Source: Shewanella sp. c952
GTDB lineage: Bacteria > Pseudomonadota > Gammaproteobacteria > Enterobacterales > Shewanellaceae
Assembly: GCF_019654975.1 (NCBI RefSeq)
Contig: NZ_BPEW01000004.1
Span: 1-64,000 of the forward strand
Length of the DNA: 64,000 bases
Direction of reading: 5' to 3'
Numbering within the stretch: the stretch's first letter is position 1; each line of letters opens with the position of its first letter. The notes beneath the pieces are model-generated. The model was given only the letters and a program-made list of their open reading frames with translations. It did not search any database and was not told the origin of the DNA. Shown one piece after another: positions 58,053-64,000 of the stretch. Both the position numbers and the translations under genes were made by a program.

Positions 58053-58733
58053 TTACTGTTCTGCAAAGCTGTAGCCTTTACCTCTTACAGTGTTAATTAA
58101 AGATTTAGGTAACTGAGTCGCTGCGAGTTTTCTTCGTGTATTACTAATGTGCATATCAAGATTTCGGTCAAATTGACCTAATTCCTTCTGTAATACCCTA
58201 AGTTGCAGTTCGTCTTTAGCAACCACATTTCCCTTACGTTCAAATAGGTATTTAAACAACTTAAACTCAGTTTGAGTAAAACAAACTTCTTTGGCGGATA
58301 TTGAGACACTGTAACTACTGTCATTAAATAAGACATCCATCGCTAATTCATCATTGAGATGGTTTTCATTTCTAACTAAAGCAATCCTGCGCTTAATCGC
58401 ATTTATTCTTACTAACAGCTCTCGTTGGCTAAACGGTTTACTCAGGAAATCATCGGCACCTAATTCAAATACATTAACTCGATCTTGTTCTGTGTTTAAC
58501 GATGAAACAACAATGACTGGCGTTTTATCTTGGCGAAGTTTGAGCATTTCAATGCCATCTAATGTTGGCATATTTAAATCTAAGATGATGACATCCATCG
58601 ACGAGCACTTTAACTTATCAAGCGCTTCAAAGCCGTTTGAGGCTAGCGACACAACGTAACCCTCAGCTTCTAAACAACTCTTTAATAGGCTTTGTAAAAC
58701 AAGATCATCATCAACAACGAGTACATTTTTCAT
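58053..58733 (-). CDS. OmpR-family response regulator
   Basis: The 226-residue two-component regulator starts at the ATG at 58733. The receiver domain has the acidic pocket (VVDDDLVLQSLL), the phosphorylation Asp in VIILDLNMPTLDGIEML, and the Lys in DDFLSKPFSQRELLVRI. The C-terminal OmpR/PhoB winged helix has FTQTEFKLFKYLFERKGNVVAKDELQ and ISNTRRKLAATQLPKSLINTVRGKGYSF. No sensor kinase gene is adjacent, so it is an orphan here. The CpxR/RstA-like C-terminus is typical but the exact pathway is unknown. Confidence 0.92.
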   Translation of the reverse strand: MKNVLVVDDDLVLQSLLKSCLEAEGYVVSLASNGFEALDKLKCSSMDVIILDLNMPTLDGIEMLKLRQDKTPVIVVSSLNTEQDRVNVFELGADDFLSKPFSQRELLVRINAIKRRIALVRNENHLNDELAMDVLFNDSSYSVSISAKEVCFTQTEFKLFKYLFERKGNVVAKDELQLRVLQKELGQFDRNLDMHISNTRRKLAATQLPKSLINTVRGKGYSFAEQ

Positions 58734-58840
58734 TTCAACGAATCTAAATGCGAACAATTATCATTGAGATTACATTAACTGAAGTTAATTAGCTAGTACA
58801 AATTCTTTGCTTACTTCACATAAATTCAATAACCGCTGAT

Positions 58841-58872
58841 AAAAAAGCCAGTAACGTTTAATTACTGGCTTA
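58841..58872 (-). terminator. Intrinsic terminator of the DUF885 gene
   Basis: Read on the minus strand, TTAAGCCAGTAA pairs with TTACTGGCTT around a TTAAACG-type loop and is followed by TTTTT. It is about 30 bp past the DUF885 stop codon. Confidence 0.85.
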
Positions 58873-58900
58873 AAAGCAAAAATGTAGTCTAATTAAACTG

Positions 58901-60673
58901 CTATTTTGCGAGCATGAGCTCCCTAATATACTTAACGGGAGCACTACCGTAACTCAAGAACTCTTCATGGAATGCTTTAAGGTCAAAGTTATCCCCTTTC
59001 AACGCTTTATACTCTTCTCTAAAATCATATATTTCACGATAACCAGAGTAATAACTGGTTAATTGGACTTGGCTTAATGTTGCTCGACGCCATTTACCTT
59101 GGGCCTCTGCTTGTTGCTGGAAGGCTTCATTCATCATTAAGTCTAGCGCTTGATCTTCGGTCATACCATTAACTTGAATACTGTAGTCAAGAATAGTGTT
59201 ACAGATAACGCGCAAATTCCATTTGTAATACATCAACCACATTTCTGGCTCAAAGTTACCATAGCCTTCTTCCAGCATCATGCGTTCAGTATACACAGCC
59301 CAACCTTCCACCATTGCACCGTTACCAAATAAACTTTTAATCAAGCTTGGAGATTCATTTGAATAGACTAGTTGTGTGTAATGGCCAGGTATAGCTTCAT
59401 GAATATTGAGTACTTGTAATATCCAATGGTTATACTCTCTGAGGTAACTCTCAGCAGACTCTTCACTCATCCCATCGAGTGGAGTAACGTTGTAGTAAGT
59501 ATTGCCTGATTTTTCATAAGGCCCTGGAGCACTGATCGACGCTCCAGCATAACCGCGCATGTATGCGGGTGTCTCACGCACAACTAGTGGCTTATTTGGA
59601 TCAAGAGTGACGAGTTGCTTTTCATTAACAAAAGCGATTAACTCAGGGATTTGTGCTCTTACTTCATCGACAAAGTCATCGCGTTTGACATGCTTAGCAG
59701 ATAATTTATCGATCAGCTGTTTAATCGCAACTTTGCTATCTGTCGGCATGTCCGTATCGAAATAGTTCGGCCATAACTTTTCAGTTATTTTACTCATTTC
59801 TGCTTGGACGCGACTTTTATCCGCAAGCGCCTTTTTGTATAACGCCTTTCCACTCATCCCTGCTTGTATGTCAAAGGCAAACTTCTGCTCATACAGCTCT
59901 TCTCCAATCCTAAAGCTACGCGCCCCCTGCTGACTTAACTTGGTTTCAAGCGTCTTTAGCCAATCTATATGTTCTTTGACAGCGATAGTGACTTTGTTGA
60001 AACGCGTTACAAACTGAGCTTTTTGAGCGTTTGTTAAATTGGAGGCTATGACTTTGTCTAATAAATCATTGTTAAATACAGAAAAGGCGCCTTCGTTTTG
60101 CATTATCGCAAGTTGAGTATGCTCAAGAGTTGGGTTGTTTATGTTTTCTCTAGCTGCAGCATAATAAGCGGGGACATTCTCCATTCTTGACAATACTGAA
60201 ATGAGACGCTCATCCAGTGGGGCGAAATCTTCATTAATGATTTGAGCAAAGCCACCAGATACGTTGTAGCTAGATGGGTTCCATTGCCATGACTTAAATG
60301 TCTCTATATTCCAGCGCATTTCGCCAATGAGGTTTTCAATTAAGCGGTAATCAGTAACTAGACCGGCTGGTAAGCTTGCTTTGTCAAAACCGGCTAATAA
60401 AGCCGATTGTTTGTTTACAAAGTTTAAGCTTGCTTGACGAGATTGCTCATTTGGGACTTTAAGTACTCCATCATATTTATGGAAACCGCTGTACAAAGCC
60501 CAAGTCGGTGACTCAACCCATAAATCGTCAATGAATTGTTGACTAAATTGCTGGAAGTTCAAGCTTTGTTCAGTCAACTCTATTGAGCTAGCTTCTACCG
60601 CAGTTTGGCTTTGACAAGCTGTGAGGCTTCCAATTGATAATGCGATAGCAAGTGTAAGCGCAGATTTTTTCAT
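58901..60673 (-). CDS. DUF885 family lipoprotein, probable metallopeptidase
   Basis: A 590-residue lipoprotein (signal MKKSALTLAIALSIGSLTAC, lipidated Cys20). It starts at the ATG at 60673, with AAGGGA upstream. The family marker is the HEAIPGHYTQ motif near residue 425, an HExxH-like zinc site, followed by an EGWAVYTERMMLEEGYG helix. Related proteins are predicted periplasmic dipeptidase-like metalloenzymes. The gene is monocistronic, with a strong terminator. Confidence 0.88.
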   Translation of the reverse strand: MKKSALTLAIALSIGSLTACQSQTAVEASSIELTEQSLNFQQFSQQFIDDLWVESPTWALYSGFHKYDGVLKVPNEQSRQASLNFVNKQSALLAGFDKASLPAGLVTDYRLIENLIGEMRWNIETFKSWQWNPSSYNVSGGFAQIINEDFAPLDERLISVLSRMENVPAYYAAARENINNPTLEHTQLAIMQNEGAFSVFNNDLLDKVIASNLTNAQKAQFVTRFNKVTIAVKEHIDWLKTLETKLSQQGARSFRIGEELYEQKFAFDIQAGMSGKALYKKALADKSRVQAEMSKITEKLWPNYFDTDMPTDSKVAIKQLIDKLSAKHVKRDDFVDEVRAQIPELIAFVNEKQLVTLDPNKPLVVRETPAYMRGYAGASISAPGPYEKSGNTYYNVTPLDGMSEESAESYLREYNHWILQVLNIHEAIPGHYTQLVYSNESPSLIKSLFGNGAMVEGWAVYTERMMLEEGYGNFEPEMWLMYYKWNLRVICNTILDYSIQVNGMTEDQALDLMMNEAFQQQAEAQGKWRRATLSQVQLTSYYSGYREIYDFREEYKALKGDNFDLKAFHEEFLSYGSAPVKYIRELMLAK

Positions 60674-60838
60674 CAATATTCCCTTAATTATTATTGCTCA
60701 CGATCTGTGTCGCGATAAATTCGAAGTAAGTAAAGCATGTTCTAAAATGTTTTACATTAACAAACTCTTTTCTGAAAGTTTTCGTTACACATAATGCATA
60801 AGTAGATGCGTTTAATGCATAAGCTAATTAAGTCGACA

Positions 60839-62773
60839 CTACTTTTCTTTATGCTGTTTGACCCAATTGAGTACATCTTTGAAACGATAATGTTCAAATT
60901 TGGCAAACCCGTAAGTTTGCCTCATCTTTAGCTTGGTAAATAGTGGTGTAGTTAGGCCGCAGAAAAATCGGGTGAGTAAAACAGCAGAGTAATTTGTTTT
61001 AAGCTTTGAAATGGCATCAGCACTGATGGCATCAAAATCATAAGTATCGATCTGTTGCAGTTTTTTTTGTTCAGGCAACTGAGCGACCTGGCCTAAGCAA
61101 ACTGAGCAACTGCCGCAAGCAGCAACAGCATTAGGGTCTGAAAAATACTGTGCTAATTGCAGACTTAGGCACTGGTTACTGCCAAAAAAAGCGACTAGAA
61201 AGTTAATTCGATCTATTTCGCTCACCTCTTTAGTCGTGAACTGCTTAAAGAGACTTTCGGCTAAGCCTTGTACTTGCAACTTGCCCTGGTCGACGTCGTA
61301 TACTTGGGTAAGCTGTTTACTCTGTAATTCAATCAGCTGTTTTTGATCCAAGTAGTCTAATGCCTTAATCGCTCTTCCTCTGCTGTTAGGAAAAAAGGTT
61401 TCGAGTTGATTAAGGTCAGCGGTATGCCATATTTTTGCTTTCACTGAAGTATCAATAATGGCATTAATAAATTGTTGCCTTTCGGGATCAAACTTGCTCA
61501 TAAGCATTGCTAAAGTAGTCTGTAGTTTGTACTTATACTCTGCAAAATAACTATATTTTGGTTTAATAACGCCCTGCATCTCGAGATAAACAAGTAAGGT
61601 CTTTAAACTCAACGGCCTAATATTCGATGCGCTAGAAAGTTGATTTAACATTAACTCCCATTGGGTGCTTTGTTGAGTTTGTACTTTAATCTGCTCAATA
61701 ACACTACAAATAGCGCTTAGCTCTGGAGTGTCTCCGTAGACAAAATTTTCTAACACATTCAAGTTATCTTTATTTGCTAACACTAAACATTCTGAGTCAC
61801 TGCCATCCCGACCCGCCCTTCCTATCTCCTGAGCATAATTTTCTATTGATTTAGGAAGATCATAATGCACCACAAAACGAATATCGCTTTTGTCTATACC
61901 CATGCCAAAGGCAATAGTAGCGACAATAATTGGCACTTCACCCGCCATAAACTGAGTTTGAATGGCTTTACGTTGTTCGCTGTCCATTCCCGCGTGGTAG
62001 GCTAATACACTAAACCCTTCCCTTTGAAGATAATTAGCAACCGTTTCAGCACTTTTTTGCAGCGTAACATAAATAATACCGCTTACTTGCTGCCTAACCT
62101 TTAGCCAATTTTTAAGGTAATCCATCTTATTGGCTTCAGCTATTCCTATCGCATTGAGGTGCAGATTAGGCCTATAGAACCCAGTTAAGGTAATGCAATT
62201 AACATCAATGGCAAATTTACTGCTCATATCCTCAATAACTTTAGATGTAGCGGTTGCTGTGAGCAATAATACTTGTGGAATATTAAGTTCTTTTTGGTAA
62301 CTAGGTAGTTTCAAATAATCAGGTCTAAAATTATGCCCCCATTCTGAAATACAATGCGCTTCATCAATGACTAACAAAGATATTGCTATTTCTCCGATGA
62401 AACGACGAAAGCGCTCATTATTAAGCCGCTCAACGGAGATCATCAACACCTTTATGCTGCCATTAGCAACGCCATCAAGCACTGACGCAGCTTGCTCTGG
62501 AGTTTGAGTCGAATCGATTGAGGCTGCTGAAATACCACGGGCCTTTAGAAACGCTAATTGGTCTTGCATTAACGCGAGTAACGGAGACACGACTAATGTT
62601 AAATGAGGCAGCACTGTTGCTGGTAATTGATAGCAAAGTGACTTCCCTGATCCGGTGGGAAATATTGCTGCTGCGCCTAGCCCATTAAGTACATTACTAA
62701 CGACTTGTTCTTGACCCTCTCTAAATGTGTTGAACCCGAAATACTGTTTAAGTAATGCGTGAGCATTGTGCAT
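60839..62773 (-). CDS. RecQ-family ATP-dependent DNA helicase
   Basis: The 644-residue superfamily 2 helicase begins LLKQYFGFNTFREGQEQVV. Motif I is AIFPTGSGKSLCYQLPA, motif II is VIDEAHCISEWGHNFRPDY, motif III is LLTATAT, and motifs V and VI are VATIAFGMGIDKSDIRFVVHYDLPKSIENYAQEIGRAGRDG. A RecQ zinc region follows (CGSCSVCLGQ), but there is no clear HRDC domain, and the sequence diverges from housekeeping RecQ. It is a second RecQ-like helicase. It follows the EEP gene by 32 bp, probably as an operon. Confidence 0.93.
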   Translation of the reverse strand: MHNAHALLKQYFGFNTFREGQEQVVSNVLNGLGAAAIFPTGSGKSLCYQLPATVLPHLTLVVSPLLALMQDQLAFLKARGISAASIDSTQTPEQAASVLDGVANGSIKVLMISVERLNNERFRRFIGEIAISLLVIDEAHCISEWGHNFRPDYLKLPSYQKELNIPQVLLLTATATSKVIEDMSSKFAIDVNCITLTGFYRPNLHLNAIGIAEANKMDYLKNWLKVRQQVSGIIYVTLQKSAETVANYLQREGFSVLAYHAGMDSEQRKAIQTQFMAGEVPIIVATIAFGMGIDKSDIRFVVHYDLPKSIENYAQEIGRAGRDGSDSECLVLANKDNLNVLENFVYGDTPELSAICSVIEQIKVQTQQSTQWELMLNQLSSASNIRPLSLKTLLVYLEMQGVIKPKYSYFAEYKYKLQTTLAMLMSKFDPERQQFINAIIDTSVKAKIWHTADLNQLETFFPNSRGRAIKALDYLDQKQLIELQSKQLTQVYDVDQGKLQVQGLAESLFKQFTTKEVSEIDRINFLVAFFGSNQCLSLQLAQYFSDPNAVAACGSCSVCLGQVAQLPEQKKLQQIDTYDFDAISADAISKLKTNYSAVLLTRFFCGLTTPLFTKLKMRQTYGFAKFEHYRFKDVLNWVKQHKEK

Positions 62774-62805
62774 GCTTTATCCTATCGCTGTTTGCTGGTG
62801 TTGAA

Positions 62806-63666
62806 TTACTGAGGGATTGCTTTTATCAATCGAAAGTAAGCTTTTAGTGGGTTGTGATCTGAGCTATCGGTAACGATAGACTCCGCTTTCACAAGTTCTA
62901 AGCCTCTGTAAAAGATATGGTCAGGTGTTTTACCGAAAAACTGGGTTCTAGAGTCAACGCTAGGTATGGCCTCTGTTAATCCGGCAGTATTAGCGATAGT
63001 TGAAACATATTCATTGCGGCTATCACTCCATGTATTAAGGTCTCCCGCCAGTATGATAGGCCCTGAATGCACTTTCATCGCCTCAGTCACTACATTCAAT
63101 TGAGCACGGTACTCATCAAGACCAAAAGCAAAATTAATACTATGAACATTGACGACTAATAACTGACTATTGTCTGACAAATCATAATAGGAGACTAATA
63201 GTGACTTAGGATAATGGATCAGTGGCTCTTCATACCGAAAAGAGCAGACACTTGAGGGATAACCTTTAGAAAGGTTCATCACTCCAACAGGTTCGTCTGC
63301 AAATAGAAAGGCTTTTGCCATGACCCAGTCCTCAGACTGTTCATCTACCAATGCCTTAAATTCGTCGGAAGCACTGACTTCCTGTAGCAGTAACAGATCC
63401 GTTCGCTCTGTTAACTGTTTTAGCACATTTTGCCAGCCACTATTTTTTTGCTTATGAATATTCCAGATAGCAATATCTAGATTACCGTGTCTATCGAGCG
63501 ACTCTATTGGCTTGTTGGTAATGCATTGAACAGCATCAGTGCTATTTGAATCGTTGGACAATAATGTATCTTGCTGCGGAATTACTGTACTTTGGTACAC
63601 ATAAAGGGCTACCAATGTTGCTATCAATAGCGAAAATAATATCAGTTTACGGAGAATTCTAAACAT
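62806..63666 (-). CDS. Endonuclease/exonuclease/phosphatase family protein
   Basis: A 286-residue protein with an N-terminal membrane helix (KLILFSLLIATLVALYVYQS) and an EEP fold: LDIAIWNIHKQKNSGW (the metal-Asn strand), LLLLQEVSASDEF (catalytic Glu), VVNVHSINFAFG (active-site His), ILAGDLNTWSDSRNEYV (Asp/Asn pair) and DSSDHNPLKAYF (the C-terminal His). All EEP motifs are complete. The domain is probably periplasmic, facing away from cytoplasmic DNA. It precedes the RecQ-like gene, so the pair may act in DNA uptake or degradation; this is inferred from context only. Confidence 0.88.
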   Translation of the reverse strand: MFRILRKLILFSLLIATLVALYVYQSTVIPQQDTLLSNDSNSTDAVQCITNKPIESLDRHGNLDIAIWNIHKQKNSGWQNVLKQLTERTDLLLLQEVSASDEFKALVDEQSEDWVMAKAFLFADEPVGVMNLSKGYPSSVCSFRYEEPLIHYPKSLLVSYYDLSDNSQLLVVNVHSINFAFGLDEYRAQLNVVTEAMKVHSGPIILAGDLNTWSDSRNEYVSTIANTAGLTEAIPSVDSRTQFFGKTPDHIFYRGLELVKAESIVTDSSDHNPLKAYFRLIKAIPQ

Positions 63667-63830
63667 GGTGATGTATTCAACTTCTAATTTAGATTTACAG
63701 TAATCTTTTCATTATAATAGCTTTTACTCTCATGTGGCAGAAACATTAGCGGTATCCATCTACACGTTGACCATAATGAATGTAAATCCATATATCTATT
63801 TCCACAAAGGCCTATATTATCAAAGAGAAT

Positions 63831-64000
63831 ATGTACCAATTTTATCAACTGCTGACCATCGCTGGCGTATTTGTATATTGGTTAGTCATTGCAGGGATCA
63901 CAGTCAGGGTCGTCGTAAAAAGGCGCGCTATTGGCGTGTCTCTAGCCTGGTTAATGATAATATATATCGTCCCATTAGGCGGTGCATTTGCCTATCTTTT
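63831..64000 (+). CDS. cls: Cardiolipin synthase, N-terminal part (runs off the window)
   Basis: The visible frame reads MYQFYQLLTIAGVFVYWLVI, AGITVRVVVKRRAIGVSLAW and LMIIYIVPLGGAFAYL, and continues beyond base 64000. The two N-terminal helices and the pattern GVT.R....RRA....AWL.IIY..P..G...YL are those of ClsA-type cardiolipin synthases. AAAGAG precedes the ATG. The HKD catalytic motifs lie outside the window. It is divergent from the EEP gene. Confidence 0.87.
   Translation, partial: MYQFYQLLTIAGVFVYWLVIAGITVRVVVKRRAIGVSLAWLMIIYIVPLGGAFAYL

Overview
The window is about 64 kb of gammaproteobacterial chromosome. Gene content and protein sequences point to Shewanella or a close relative. 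The basis is an lrp-ftsK-lolA-rarA-crcB-serS block, a complete cbb3 oxidase locus (ccoNOQP-fixH-ccoI-ccoS-TauE/SafE) leading into an Fnr/EtrA gene, uspE and ttcA, a split tusDCBE cluster beside yccA, and punR/punC. This is recognition from memory; no database was searched.

Layout. 1-8.8 kb: the 3' end of a tRNA-Leu gene, a DUF3299 protein, an exported M20 peptidase, an outer-membrane-like protein with a structured leader, tusDCBE plus yccA (tRNA s2U34 sulfur relay), and the divergent punR/punC pair with an inverted repeat between them. 8.8-11.3 kb: tRNA-Ser, then a TDT-family transporter flanked by two decayed IS66 tnpB remnants of different subtypes. 11.3-24 kb: an RND pump with its adaptor, a SEC-C protein, Mn-dependent pyrophosphatase, a LonH-type protease, a U32/RlhA-type rRNA-modifying enzyme, a DsbA-like protein and a GNAT acetyltransferase. 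24-30.7 kb: small metabolic genes with AraC and LysR regulators.

30.7-34.8 kb is the accessory stretch. It holds an HlyD C-terminal remnant, a small lipoprotein, a truncated RTX-hydrolase-like N-terminus, 1.3 kb without a recognisable gene, a tyrosine recombinase with all catalytic residues, and a 77-residue protein with nine cysteines that has a near-consensus Fur box upstream. I read it as a decayed type I secretion locus bordered by an integrase.

35-45.7 kb is respiratory. A perfect FNR-type site lies between an uncharacterised lipoprotein and ccoN. The oxidase genes are followed by their copper and maturation genes and then by the oxygen sensor itself, so sensor and target sit together. 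uspE has a second FNR-like site. 45.7-64 kb is mostly housekeeping: a Bax-like glucosaminidase, a CofD/YvcK protein, an aromatic/aspartate aminotransferase, serS-crcB-rarA-lolA-ftsK-lrp, alanine dehydrogenase divergent from lrp, an orphan response regulator, a DUF885 lipoprotein, a RecQ-type helicase, an EEP-family protein and the start of a cardiolipin synthase gene.

Points most worth a second look: intrinsic-terminator hairpins whose U-tracts run into or almost into the start codons of two tRNA-thiolation genes (tusD and ttcA); the Fur-linked Cys-rich protein beside the recombinase; the lipoprotein sharing the FNR site with the cbb3 operon; and a perfect ARG-box-like palindrome upstream of ftsK. 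I found no CRISPR array and no complete defence system.
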